Source of the DNA: Cylindrodendrum hubeiense | Lineage: Eukaryota > Ascomycota > Sordariomycetes > Hypocreales > Nectriaceae | Length of the DNA stretch: 39,891 nt | Assembly: GCA_014621425.1 (NCBI GenBank) | Contig: JAANBB010000378.1 | Coordinates: forward strand, 1-39,891 | Direction: 5' to 3' | Part shown: positions 1 to 12,417 of the stretch, in pieces | Numbering within the stretch: position 1 is the first letter of the stretch | Layout: every line of letters starts with the position of its first letter | The notes under the pieces: generated by a model | Seen by the model: only the letters and a program-made list of their open reading frames with translations | Database searches by the model: none | What the model was told of the DNA's origin: nothing | Program-made: the position numbers and the translations under genes

Positions 1-2836
1 TCACAGGGGCATGCTGGAAAGGCATGACGGTGGCCTGCAATGCTCGCCCGGAAGCCCAATGGCCGTGCGCAGACCGCATTACTCGGGCCCATTCTGCCAG
101 TTTGCAGCCCGCCATTTGCCCACCGTGAGTCGACCTGACACTAGTGCAGGTCCATCCACCCACCGTCTTGGGGCGTCCGCGGACACAGCGTCCAGCCTCC
201 AGGGGCCTCCACAGTCGCCCACAGGTGTCCACAGGCGTCCCCTCCAACTGCCCCTCCAGCTGCTAGGGTGCATCAGAATAAAATGCTTCTCGACGCGGAC
301 GGGCCCAGCGCTAGCCATGAACTTGCAGATTGAATGAAGACTCTTGTTTCAGGTGAGTCGACGTATCAAGAGCCTCGTATGTATGCCCTTCGTCGCCCAG
401 ACCACAGGAGACACCCCAGAGTCCTGTATGTACGACATTGACAGCCACCCACTATCACTGCCATTTGGCGGCTGTTCGCCGCGCAGGCAGCCGGCTTGAA
501 AAGAAAACCTGCCGCTAAGCTACTCTAATGCCACCACAACTGCGACCCTCGATGCTAAGGGCACGCCGAGGCAAGCCAGCCAGCAATAGGTGCAGATCTT
601 ATCAAGAAAAAACAACGGGCAGTAAACAATGCCAAGCGTCCACTCGATTGTTTGTTTCAATCCTTCTTCTCGTTTCTCTCTGGCAGGCGGTATCCCGTCA
701 GCATCCCACCTCTCTCGACCCCAACCCCATAGTCAAAAAGTCGCCTATCTAGGTGCCGTCCGGTAGCCGCCCATGTGCCGTTCCCCCGGGCTCCTCGTAT
801 TCTTCTTTCGAGGGTATCCTTGTCCAGTTCCTGCCCTGCAGTAGTAGTGAGAGGGCCTCATTCTGACGGCCCATGCGGATGCAGCTCCAAGTTGGAGTCC
901 TTTTCTTGGCAAGTCGTGCTCGCTCGCTCTCACGCAGCAGCCGCCTGCCTAGCTCGGGAAGCGCTGCGAGCGCTCCACAATCACCTCACTCTGCAGATGG
1001 GGTGAATATGACCAGCCTGCCTCAGCTTTGAACATGGACCGGCCAATGTGTCGACGAGAAAAGGGCCGGGACTTAGTTCGTGAGTTCCACTCGGGTTCCC
1101 TCGGCTTCTGTACATGACTTGTTTCCCAGTTGAGAAACTCGACCACCTCTCTCATGATCTGATCCTTAGTAGATGCCACGCCCTCTTTCTGGTCTAATAC
1201 ATGCAAGGGGTTATGAGCTCCATATCGAAATTTTCTCCGTATTGCAGTGGCAAAAGGCCTGATCACTTTCTAACCTGACCACCGGAACGTGGCGGATGGC
1301 GGTTTCGAGGAGATTCTCTTGTTTAGAGCCTACCATGGCGGTGAGCCAACGCCCTCAAAGCCTAGGTTCGCCAAAGCAAGCAATCAGAAGTGATCACAGA
1401 GTGCTCTCGGGTGTCCCCCTCTGCCCCGTGGCATTTCCTGACCAACCCACTTGACCCATCGGCGTCCGGAGCAATACTTGGCTCTAGCTCTCGAGATCGA
1501 CAAGCCGGTCAACGTCTGTCAACTCTTGAAACAGTCTACCGATTCGAATGTCGCGCTTTTATGCACCTACCATCATCCTGATTCGAGTCAATCATCTTCC
1601 TCTGCGGGAGGCCTTCACCGGTAGCTCAGCAGAGCAGCACACCAACGCCTGCTGTCCGCACCTGCGCAGATTCTTCACAACGGCAGCTTTGAGGCTTACA
1701 GAGGTGGTTTTTATTGGACATCTCACGCCATCGTTGTCTCCGTCAGAGAGTAGTGCATGCGTTCTAATGAAGGCTAGAACACAATCCGTGCCCTAGAACC
1801 AATCATCCACCGGGTAACATCCCGTAGAGCACGTCCTGACTTAGAAAGGGGGCGAATTGCTTGCCTCTTGCAGCAATGTCACTACCGGTCAAGAGGATGT
1901 GTCCCAATCTGGGGATTCGGTGCGATAGCGGGCGGTCATTCCTCGAGTGTACAGGGTAAGCGGCAGACGACAACCCCTGAGTGGCAAGGAGATACAACCA
2001 CTGAGCTATTTCTCAATTTAGAAGGAGAGCTGATGGTGAGGTATTTTTTGTGGATGTCTCTATTTCTGTTCACCTGTGGTCTTTGTTTGGGTTCAGCCGT
2101 AGATGGTGTGTTTCTCATTGTAGTGGAAGCTTTACTTTCAAATCCACCACAGGGGGTTGAAAGATAAAGTGGTAGAAATAACCAGGTTAACGCAATGTAA
2201 AAAGCGATCCATTACTATGAAGTAAATAGTCCTATGTGAAGCAATGCACAATTATCCAACCTCATGTCTGCGATAGAAACAAAAACGTGGACATGCACGA
2301 TGGTCGAAGTTATGCTCCCTCCTCGACCCCAGCCCCTGGACCCTTCACTCGACAAGGACGTTTCACTATCAATGCAGCGTCGAAACAGTAGTACCTATAT
2401 TCCAAAAGTATCATACACCTATGAGGCTCATTCTAGATGGGAAGATTTGTGAAATAACCACGCCCACATCCAATTGAAGCATGATGTCTGTTACTCAGAC
2501 GTTCGGTGGGATGTAACAGCAACAGCAAGATGGACTTCAAGTAATGACTTTTAGCTAGTCACACGCAGAATTGACTTTCAACAATATAACATGACGAGAG
2601 CAATAACAATATATTATATATCTGAAGGGTATCTGAATGTCCTAACCTTGCTAAAATAAATAAATGGTAGATAGAGGACGTAGATTTTGTCCAAGCCGAC
2701 TAGAAAGCATCTCTGAGCCATGGTTCGTTCCGATTGCGATCCCAGAGCATGGCTAGACGCTGAATTGCTCTTAATATTTATCATCACAAATTCGAAGGTC
2801 AGTTGGTATCAGTGCACTGATGTTGATATGCGCCCG
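1..2836. other. Intergenic region with no supported gene
   Basis: No reading frame here shows a recognisable domain, a convincing chain of spliced exons or fungal coding bias; all open frames are under about 110 codons. The stretch from about 2000 to 2800 is AT-richer than the rest. A 44-codon frame beginning at 2033 on the plus strand would encode a signal-peptide-like hydrophobic start, but it has no other support. Promoter elements or a neighbour's UTR may lie here, but none can be assigned. Confidence 0.5.
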
Positions 2837-3931
2837 TCAAGACACACTCCAGTCACAGGACACTGTCCACACTTCGCCCTCTAGTTCTACATCCCACACC
2901 GGCTGTCCTACGACAACCACACTTCCCACACCCACAACAGCCCTTCGTCCCAGCCCAGTCAACTTTCCCTCCCCTGCAAGCAAGAACCGCTTCGAAGCCG
3001 TCCCAGTTGCCTCTTCAACTCGTCCCTTGACCAGGTACATCCTCCTCCCCGGCCTTATCAGCTCGACCGTCACTCTCGCGACAGCCTCAGCAGCCTGGTC
3101 CACCCCTTCCCAACCCTTGATGTCAGAGAGCCAGCCTTGCAGGTCAGCGGCGAGCCCGCCTGCGAGGTATTTTGCGCCTCGGCGTTGGGGCGAGAATGCG
3201 GCTGGAAGGCCTTCGGCCATGGCGTCTATCTCGGTCGGTTTGAAGCGCGGCGGTGGGTGGAAGGTCGGCTGCTGAGGAGCCCTGGCCTCATCGTGCAACG
3301 CTCCAGTGCCATCGACAATCTCCATAATACTAGCTATCGGGGTATGACCACCTGAAAACAATTCGCCTTCTGAGTTGCCATCAACGTCATGATCTCGTTC
3401 GTACGTGGGAGGGGAAGCCGGCATTGGTGATATGGATACTCTTCGTCGCTTGGGCTCTCGTTCCTCGAGGGGGGAACTGCCATCCGACATCCCGAAATGT
3501 TCAAGAGAATCAGGTTCTATAGAATCTCGGGGCTCTCGCTCTGCATCGCCGCTCGACATGTCTGCGCTGCCATCCTGCGAGGCTGTCACGGCATCCGACT
3601 CGATCTCTATAGAGTCGTTGAGCGCGACACCCTTCCCCCCTCCTTCGCCCTCTTTCTCATCATCAGCGGAACTCTCCTCGATGCGGTCTTCCACCTCTTC
3701 CACATCTTCAATATCGCGTCCACTCCGTCCCTGAGTCGGTTTCGGCACAGACGAGGAACCGAAGCGCGGGGTGGACTGGAAGCGTGGAGGACCCGTGGGT
3801 GTCTGTGAGGACTGAGTGCCCCGCTTTGCAAGGAGGAATCTCCGGGGGGTTGGTGTCTATGAAACTATGAGTCCTGGAGTCCTGCAGATGATGCTTGATT
3901 GAAGTTCACTCACGCTTGGAGGATGGCTCAT
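2837..3931 (-). CDS. Conserved-looking fungal protein of unknown function, probably nuclear
   Basis: I do not recognise a named family. The model has two exons: 3931-3914 (six codons, MSHPPS) and 3856-2837, separated by a 57-nt intron (3857-3913) with a GTGAGT donor and a CATAG acceptor. The product is 345 residues. Without exon 1 the long frame has no ATG before codon 37 of exon 2, and the exon 1 join restores a start. The N-terminus is basic and Pro/Thr/Arg rich (TPTPRRFLLAKRG at about 7-19, then repeats of the PRFQSTPRF kind). A long acidic Ser/Glu/Asp region follows (about 55-140), then a basic KRRR nuclear-localisation-like patch near 142-145. The C-terminal 115 residues are beta-rich and compact, ending in a Trp-containing segment, and could be an OB-like or other beta domain; that is inference. 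Genome-maintenance or chromatin roles would fit the composition but are unproven. Confidence 0.72.
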
Positions 3932-4715
3932 GGTCAACTATTCAGCTGCATGGCGGTTGTCGCCTTACCCATGTAATCACCCAGCACACTGGAGATATCC
4001 GAGGTAGTGTCGACTTGGACGACCGAGTGTCGCTACGGGACGGTACTTCTCCATGCGGAACCAGGCATTAGAAGCAGGAGGGCATAAGCCGTGAACGCAT
4101 GGGTGAGTGCGTGGGAATGACGTTGGTGATAAGACAGGCACCCACAATTCACGGCAGAATCGGGGCGGTGTGCCGAATTGGATTTGCTTGAACCAAGCTT
4201 AAACCGCTCCTCTTATCGACCTAAGCCGGGCTACGACAAATCACCGTACAACAGCAGACGAGTTGAGCAACAGAATACATTTCCAAAAGCTCTATCGGAT
4301 TTCAAATATCATCTCTTCTTTTATACAAAAAAATTGTCCGTCAAATAGACCTCGTTGCACCTTCTAATAACAGAGCACTCCCCTGTGCCCGTATACAACG
4401 TTCAGAAAGCCATTAGATATTCCTACAAAACGCCTGACGGTGCTATGCACCCCGCTAGTTTCCTTCTAACTACTACGCATTGTGACGAACGTTTCCACAA
4501 TCATAGCACACTATTGCCCTGGGACCAAGAGTGCTCAAATCGGCACAGTATGCTGCCGTGAATCCATGGGGTAACGTCAAGTCTAAACCGGACGGTGTGT
4601 AACCCGTCTCTCAAAGCGAACCAAGGTTAATGGGTTGACGAGTAGGGCCGGCCCCGGACGAACGAGGGCTGGCCGAACGAATGGCCAACTCAAGACCTGC
4701 CAATGGTTCGTTTGA
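3932..4715. other. Intergenic region between two minus-strand genes
   Basis: This is the upstream region of the unknown nuclear protein and the 3' flank of the DUF3405 gene. No supported gene is seen. A short AT-rich run with an A-tract lies at about 4318-4335. Confidence 0.5.
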
Positions 4716-7145
4716 TTACCCGTAGGTAAGCTCAAAGGTGGTCTTATGGTTGCCCTTGGTTGTTTCGGTATTCTTGACATGGTGCAGCATCATTGGCGGC
4801 AAACAAGGTCGGCCATGTTTCTCCTCCCATTTCACACCGCCGATACCCGAGTCCGACCAGCCCATCCAGTTGTTGAACAGACGGTTGGGAGGCAGTGCTC
4901 GGTAGTACCACGTCGTGCCAATGTACCTTCGTTCACGGCCCCAGCCCATGGGGCTACCTCGGCCACCACTTTCGCCCTTTTCGCCAGGGTTGAACCACTT
5001 GGCAAGAAACTGGCCGTCCCACGCTCTGTCCATGAAGACGGGGTGAGGAGCAAATACCGCCTTCAAGCCATGGTGGAGGGCAACGGTCTGAGGAGTCATC
5101 TCGGAGGCAACGTGATTGCCCCGTAAGTTTTCCACATGCATGATTTTTAGCAGTCTCTTGGAAATACGCGACTGTGTGACGATCGTAGTTCGGCGGGGGA
5201 GGTCTTTCGGATTGAAAGTTCCGTCATTGTAGCCCCAGATGTTGTCTGCAATGACCCAGTTGCTTCCGACCGGGTTGAAGATAGGTCCCACGGTGATGAC
5301 ATCCGCCTCTTCACCAACACCCCATTCGTAGTTGTCATCGTCAGGACTGGGGACGGGAGGCTTGGGGCCGACAGGATTGATGAAAGATAGGTTCACAGGG
5401 CCCCAAACGGTATTATTGCCATGGCGGCGCTCAATATCCTGGCGGAAATCGGTGTCATACGAACCGTGGAATTCAGGAATGTACCATCGCTCGTTTCTCT
5501 CCCACAAGCCCTTTCGTGGCTGTTTCTTTGCGAAGGAGGACATCTTCTCCAGAAGCTCGTAATGGTGTCCCGTGAAACGGAAATCCATCTCCCAGTTCCA
5601 AATATATTCAAACTGAGGGTGGTCTTGACTGAACTTCTGAACGGAGAGCCACTGTGCAGTGTGCACGCTGCGCTCTTCGGGATCCTTCATCGCCGTGTAA
5701 ATGTCTCCCACAAGTCCATCATTCCACAAAACAGTGATGCCGTGGAACTCCGGGGGAACCCACCGCTGGAGGACCCATTGATAGGCGCCAGAGTCTTCGA
5801 AGATGTGGATAGTGTTGTCCTTGACTTGAACCAACAGGAAAACCTCATATTCGCCACCAGATCTGAGAGACAGCTCGCTCACGAGGGCTCGGATGGTTTG
5901 CTTATCGTTGTCGGTATACACCTTGCCAGTATAGGACCTCAGGAGAACAGCCGTTCGTGTTTCTGAAACGAACCCAGTGAGAGAGGTTCGCTTCTTGTTG
6001 TGGTTGTGAATAGTCTCCTTGACAGCCTCTTTAACGGCATCTCCAGTAGTGGCCGATTTTTCATCCGCGGGTTCCTCTGGCACATCTCGTTGAGATAGCA
6101 AAGGGTCTTCTGATGCCTTAGAGTCCGCAGCAGGGTCGGCTGTCTCTGGATAGACGCTGAGGTACTCGTTCTTCCGATCCTTGTTCATGTCGTATCGCTG
6201 GGCGTTCTGATGCACACAGGCTCGTTGGAGGTCGCCCCAGTTGACTTTATTCCAGTCCAAGTTTTCCAGCTTGCCGTGTTCGCCTAGCTTCTTCTGAGGA
6301 GTCAAACCGTAAGGACCCAGTCGCGTCTCTCGCTCCCAGCACAGATTTCCGTCCATGTTCATGACATCGTAGCTACCAAACCTGGGGGTTGGCCACTCAT
6401 GAGGCTGGCCTCTGAAAACGAGGAGATCCTCCATGTAGTCATTATTGGCGCCCGTGCATGGAATGTAGGGTGCGTGGCCCCCCTCCTTCCACTGCAGATC
6501 GTTGTAGCTTGGGTAAGGGTCGTAGCGGACCGGCTTCTCAACACTGTATTCAACATCCGCCTCTGGGTCGTAGCGCAGGTCGGAGCTGAACTCATCGGTA
6601 CGAAGGTCTTGACGATCGAGGGTGGCGAGAGTGTTGCCGTAGATGAGGTTGGACGTGGGAAGGCTAGTTGTCTAGGTCAGCAGGTGGTCCAGACCCGGTT
6701 GCATCGCAAATGGGGGATTCAATACTCACTTTTCAGTGACGGAATAGGCGTGCCTCCACTCCTTCCTCATGTCCTTCTCGTGTTGCAGCCTGGCGAGGGC
6801 ACCGAAGCCCCGTTCCTTGCCATCAGTTTCGTAGCCCAGCTCAACATCGTTGGGATCCTCGTCATCAGTCGGATCGTACCAGTCATCGAGGTACTCGGCA
6901 GTGAGCTCCCACAGTTCCTTCCGAACAACAGGCATTTGGGATCCGTCATCGATGTCTTGGTTGCCCGAAGCGTCTTGACCCTCGGAGCCTCGTAGGGGAT
7001 CGTAGGGCACAACTTGGACGTTCGAATCGGAGCCACTGAAAAGGAGATAGTAGGCCGCTAGCATGGCGACGATGACGAGAAACACCGTCTTGGGTCGCAG
7101 CTTGCTGGCGTGCAAGTGCCGCCCGTGACTAGGCCATCTTTTCAT
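4716..7145 (-). CDS. DUF3405 family type II membrane protein
   Basis: The product is a 787-residue fungal DUF3405 protein, a family of Golgi/ER-type single-pass proteins of unknown activity often suspected to be glycosyltransferase-like. There are two exons, 7145-6730 and 6663-4716; the 66-nt intron (6664-6729) has a GTGAGT donor and an AACTAG acceptor. A GTG five codons upstream (7160) is open, but the ATG at 7145 is the realistic start. The N-terminus has a short basic tail, then one hydrophobic anchor (about residues 20-36), then an acidic, low-complexity stem and a large lumenal domain. Family-typical features are a WEMDFR motif, an EEADVITVGPIFNP segment and many conserved Trp/Tyr. The acidic EMD could act like a metal-binding DXD, but this is inference. 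The length is normal for the family and the frame is intact. Confidence 0.9.
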
Positions 7146-10100
7146 GATGGGCGACGTCACCTAGCTGAAGGGGGGTAGTCGGACGGATAGCGAGGTCGGT
7201 GGCGTCGAGATCAATCGCAAAGAGCGTCGCGACCGAGTTTGGAACCAAATTGCGAGGCCAATTTAAATCATAGGCGTACGATGCAGTTTCCAGGAGGAAT
7301 TCGAGAGCCACAAGCAGGCGGCGCGTGGAGAGGTTGTCGCTGCAGGGACAGTCGAGCGTGGGATGGGCGAGCACGGAGCAAAGATGCAGCCTTGCGGTCT
7401 GTCCTCCTGATTTAGCGCCGATGGGATTTCCAAGGGAGTGTCGTGGCCTCTATCAAAGAAAGCCGGCTTGAGGGAATGGGAAAAGGCAGCTCGAAAAGAA
7501 GAAAAAGAAGAGGAGGATTTGATGCTGCGACTCGAAATGCAAGTGAAAGGAGAGAGCGAGGCAGACGGGGTCACCAACCGGGTTTAAAAGAATAAGCTGG
7601 GACACACGAGTCGAAGGAAGGCTCGAGCAGGAGAGCAGGAGAGCAGGAGAGCAGGAGCGGGATGTCACTGTTCCTGATTAGGGGAAACGACGAGCTGATC
7701 AGATGTGGCGTCAAAAAGTGGGATGGGCGGAGACAGCTGGAGTTTCTCTACTATGTACGCTCTACGAAGTAGGGATAGTATAGGCTTTCTAGCAGGCAGG
7801 TACGCAGCCGGCAGTGCATTAGCGGGCGGGTTTGGGGGACCGTCCCCTATCTAGACTTCATCTACGGGCGTCTGCTGCGTAGAGGACCTGCCCCTGAATC
7901 AGTAGTGGAGGTCAGCCGCAAGCGCCAGGTACTATTAGGTCGCTAGGTGCCTTAGTGACGTGCCACACCGACCTAGCGATGCAACGCTTTGCTCTGGCAA
8001 TGGTCAAATGCCGCCAAATGCCATGACCGAAGTCCCATTTAGTACTTGTGGCTTTAGATTGGGGATATTGGCTGAGTGAGATTGGGTATGCGGCACGATT
8101 CCGTAATCTCGACGAGGCATTATCCAACCATCGCCATGTTGAACGCAGCCCGAGGCCTACTCCGTGCCATGCCTCGCACCGCACCGGCAGTGCTCGACGG
8201 GTAAAGCAGAGAGGTTTCGGGGCTCGTATTTGGGAGCTTGATGGCACCCACGTCCGGGTGTTTGTGGACGGCCACATTCATCCCGTCATGGTAGGCGTCG
8301 CGGCTCTTGTGGGCTTTGTGGGTCCAGTGGTACGTGTGGTACTGTAGCTGTGGCAAGCCCCTGATGTTAAGTCCATTTTTCCAGCCGCAAAACCGTTAGA
8401 ATGGACCATTACGTCGTGGTCAGCCTCCGAATGCGTCGGACTAACTAACCACTGAGAAAAAAACTCAAGTCAGGGAGCAAACTGTGTAACACGTCTCACC
8501 TCTCTCCCCTGTGCTCGTGTTCCAAAACCTCGTACTTTGTTTGCTCCATCGTTCTCGCTCATGCGACGTGTTCTTGCCGTTGCTCACCCCCAATCCTTTC
8601 CCAGCTTCCTTGGTAGTGGGGCCGTCCCTGGCCCTGTGCTGTCGTCATCAGCGTCGCAACACAGAACGATGCGCAGGGATGTTGGTGAGTGGCTGGCATC
8701 AATTTCAACGTTGCTGACTTTGGTCTCCCTACTCCGTCGTGCCGCTCCAGTTTTCTCCGACTGGAGGCTTGGCGAGGCGCGAGGATACCAATAATTGCCA
8801 TTTAGGTAGCCAAGAACGCGCAGGATGGGGCTGTTATCTCCCTGGCGGAGAACTAAGACTTAGAGTGGAGGATGCCAAGAATGTTTAAATGAATGCCGCT
8901 GAAGATCTATCAGCTCTTCATTCCTTTTGTTTCTACAAAGTACCCCCGTACCATCTGTCCTGTCTCGCAAAATGGGAACCATTTCAGTCATACGCCGCGC
9001 ACTTTGACCGTAACGACTGGCATCATCTCAATTGCCTCGATAAACCCTCCAGTGCGCGTTTCGATTGAAACTATGATTCCCATCTTAAAAATAGCCATGG
9101 CAGTGCCGAAACTTACGCTAGCGTTGGAGAGAAAGCAAATGTCATGGCAATTATCCGTACCTGAACATCAAGCATGTGAAGTATGAGCAGTCCTTGGGTA
9201 CGGATGGCCCAGTCACAGGTAGCGCTAAAAATTGTATGGAGAAAAAGGAAGTCAAAACGTTACCTGTTGCAAGTGGCGCCGTGGTGGTTCACCTGTGAAG
9301 ATAGCTTGTGAAGACATGGTTTGAATTGTGTCATGATCGGCAGTCAATCCAAGGCGTACCTAGTCAACGCACCAGGGAGTAGTGCCACAGGTGCGGTTGT
9401 GGCGCAGGCGCTGGCACTCAAGAGCCATTGCAGCTCGTCTTTCAAGCATCCCTTGTAATATGAACGCTTAGTCCATGTTCTAGGCTACATTTGTCACCAT
9501 AGAAGCCTTCATACCCTGGAATTCGTTGCCGTCATCGCATGCCGAATTGCGAATCATTGCGTCCACGCACCAAGGACCCAGCCACCGACCAATATAACCA
9601 ACCATCCTCTGTATGAGTTACTCACTGCCAATCACCGTCACTTTCATCGTATACACATAATTTATACAGTTGAATGCGAATTGTATTAAGACGAAGCCTT
9701 CTAGGGGTCTCCAATGCCATGCACGATCCAATGTAAGAGTTTCCATCTCGTGCCGTCCCAAAGCTGACGCTTCCCGGCACGAAACATGCAGTACCACCTT
9801 CGCCCCGATATGCGTGAACGATGCCATCAAACTCCACGCGGCGCAAAAAACGCACGAACATGAAACACAAATGGCCGACTAATGCTAATGCAGTGGTCCC
9901 TTCCATGTACAAAACATAAAGCATGCGAAACAAAGTGCCCGATTTCCACGGGTCTAGGTATATGGGAGAGCCAAAATCAAAACCAAGGGGTATAATGAAG
10001 CAGAAAAGAAAACATCCCAACTCCTGCGTCAAAGGACAGCAAAATCGACCGTGTAGGACCGTGATGGTATGTCAAGGTCGGTATTACAAAGCGAGGTAGG

Positions 10101-10155
10101 TCCATTAGGAGTCGTGGCGTCAAATAGTGAAAGAATTAAGTCGGTTATCGTATCA
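7146..10155. other. 3-kb intergenic region, no supported gene
   Basis: This stretch lies between two minus-strand genes and should hold the promoter and 5' leader of the DUF3405 gene (nearest 7146) and the 3' UTR of the LIM gene (nearest 10155). The minus-strand leader is pyrimidine-rich around 7480-7680. Open frames at 8893-9186 and 9622-10032 have no domain or splice support. Confidence 0.5.
7625..7656. repeat. 8-bp tandem repeat (GAGCAGGA)x4
   Basis: Four perfect copies of GAGCAGGA lie in tandem about 480 bp upstream of the DUF3405 start. On the gene's strand the array is a TCCTGCTC pyrimidine-rich run, as is common in fungal promoters and leaders. Confidence 0.9.
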
Positions 10156-12417
10156 TCACATCATGCCGAGGCGGGTGTTGCGCTTGTTCATCCGGGGTCG
10201 TGAGCCAGGGCCACCAGCGACGGGACCAGGGCCGAGTCGGTTTCCAGTCGGGAGTCCGTACGGAGGACGGGGAAGTCCCATACCGGGAGGAGGTCGCTGT
10301 CCAGGCGAGGGACGGCCAGGGAGACCGCCCTTACCGTGTGGTGGCCGAGGTCCAGGAGGTCCAAGAAATCCGGGGGGGCCGGGAGGTCCGGGAGGCCCTC
10401 GGGGAGTTTGCGGCACCTTCATGGATCGATCTGGTTCCGCTGCCTGGTCGTTGCCGGCAAGCCAAGGCTGCTGGACCCGTCGCCAGGCGTCCCGTTCGCA
10501 GTAGGACTTGCCATCCACCTCAAAGTAGCCTTCGGAGAGTGAGCGTGCGCAGTCAAGACACCTGAAGCAGCCCACATGGTACTTGATCTGGAACTCGTCC
10601 TGTAGGTACTGTCCCTCGATACCCTTTTGGCAGCTACCACACAGGCTACCGTTCAGCTTGTGGTAGTGCTGTTCGCAATATGGCTTGTCTTCATGGACAT
10701 AGAATTCGGCAGAGGCGAACGGCTCCGAGCAGGTGGTACACACAAAGCATGCCTTGTGGTACTTGCCCGTCAATCTCCCGTCTGCGGACGAGATGCTTTT
10801 GCCTGTAATCCCGAGCCCACACGCCTTGCAGTCACCTCTGTACGCAGTTGGATCTCGAGAGAGTTTCCGCGGGGGCTGTGATAGTGGTGAAGGTGCGACG
10901 TATGGACGATAAGGCTGGATGGCTGGGTCGACCGGCTGTAGGTCTCTGGGAGAGGTGCTGTACGGGCCAGGTGTGAGTGGGGCATCGAATCGACGGCCGC
11001 TTTGGATGGCTGGGTCAAGCCTGTCTCCCGGGGACGTCTCGTAGGGCGATTCGGCCAGCGGTGACCTAGCTCGCGGTGGCTGTAAAGCAGGATCGATTCG
11101 CAAGTCCTTGGGTCGTAAACTGTCCATCGGGCTAGGGAGGTCATTCATTCCACCGGTCATGGCTGGATCAGAAGGCTGACGTCGGGTCTGTGATCTCGCT
11201 GGGCTGGTCTGGGAGCTTGTGTGACTGGGGTGGCTAAAGGTTGAATATCCTGAGGATGTCGAGTCGGAGGGTGTGTGGTATGGGTTGCTGGAGCCGAATT
11301 CGGCAGCTAGGTCTACAGAACCCGTATTCTTCTGAGGGCGGAGGAGGCTCTTCCGGGGGGGAGGACGTCTTGAGGTGTCCGGGCCCATGGATGGCCTCGA
11401 TTTATGGCCTGACATACCCTCAGGCTTTTGGCTTTCGGGTCGAGGGCCTGGTGCTGAAGGCGCTCGGAATGGTTGGAATTCATGAGGTGGTGCTGCCTTC
11501 GGGAACGTATCCGAACGGTTCATGAATCCCAAGGGCTTTGGCTCGAGTTCATCATCACCCAAAGAGGGCGGTCCAAATCCCTCATAGTCGTTTCTCTTCG
11601 GTATGCTGGGGGCGGTAGTTCCAGCGCTGCTGCTGCTCGCAGTGTGATAGTGGAGGGGTGCGGTTGCTGATCGCTTCGGAGCCATGGGGTTACTTGGCGC
11701 AGACAAAAAGTCGATCTGCTTGTCGAATTGCTTGTCAAATGAGGCGCTGCGAGGCGGGAAAGAAGGCGACGAGGGACTCCGGCTCGTATCAAACGGCCCG
11801 GGCGCGATCGTGTCCATTCGCTTCATCAGTGTAGAGTTGACCTGAGAGCCTGGGCTTACAGAGAGGTGCATTTCCACTTCGGACCCAGACCCGCCCGACT
11901 TCCGGTCGCTGAAGTTCCCGAAGAAACTAGGACTCTCCATCGGGCGCGGTGAAGGAATCAGGTCATCCTCGAGCGCGGGAGATGAGATGAAAAAATTGTC
12001 TTCTCGAGGGGGTGATAGACTGCGAGATTCACCAACAAGGCTATTTGGTGTTAACTGGCCTTGTCGATTCCACGGGTCGTCTACGGCCATGTTAGTTCGT
12101 GGCTCCTGTCTCCTCGTCCGGCTCTAAGTCCACTTACTGGCTACGTTGATGTCGACGGCGGGCGGAACACGCCCAAACTTGTCTTGTTGTTTTGACGCAT
12201 TATACGGAGTGTAGGATTCATATTCCTCTTCCTCTGGAGGCGGTGACACTGTTGATCTGGTTAGTCTGGCAGATTGGATCGAGTTCCAGGTGGTCGCCTT
12301 ACGCTCAGCTGCCGGTCCGGGGCAGACATGCTCTCCCATTAGGGAGATTTCGACTTGCCGGCTGCATGACGAACATTTGATGGTGGGGAGCATCATAGAC
12401 TCCCGCATCATCGCCAT
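10156..12417 (-). CDS. LIM-domain protein, fungal paxillin-like
   Basis: The product is a 716-residue LIM protein assembled from three exons: 12417-12303, 12248-12138 and 12080-10156. Introns of 54 and 57 nt have GTAAGG/GTAAGT donors, CTAAC branch sites and CAG/TAG acceptors. The N-terminus carries a short Cys motif (CSSC...HVC) typical of fungal paxillin-like LIM proteins. A long disordered Ser/Pro-rich region (about 75-490) follows, then two tandem LIM zinc domains at about 493-548 and 556-607 with the CxxC...HxxC...CxxC...CxxH pattern. The last 90 residues are Gly/Pro/Arg rich with a collagen-like GPPGPPGPPG run. Family knowledge suggests a scaffold at polarity or septation sites with actin and Rho signalling, like yeast Pxl1; the exact role is inferred. 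The ATG at 12090 in the long frame is intronic and is not the start. Confidence 0.9.

Noticed and set aside
1619..1645. GGTAGCTCAGCAGAGCAGC resembles a tRNA D arm
   Set aside because: No matching T arm or acceptor stem follows.
2033..2167. 44-codon plus-strand frame with a signal-peptide-like start
   Set aside because: Too short and without promoter, splice or conservation evidence to call a gene.
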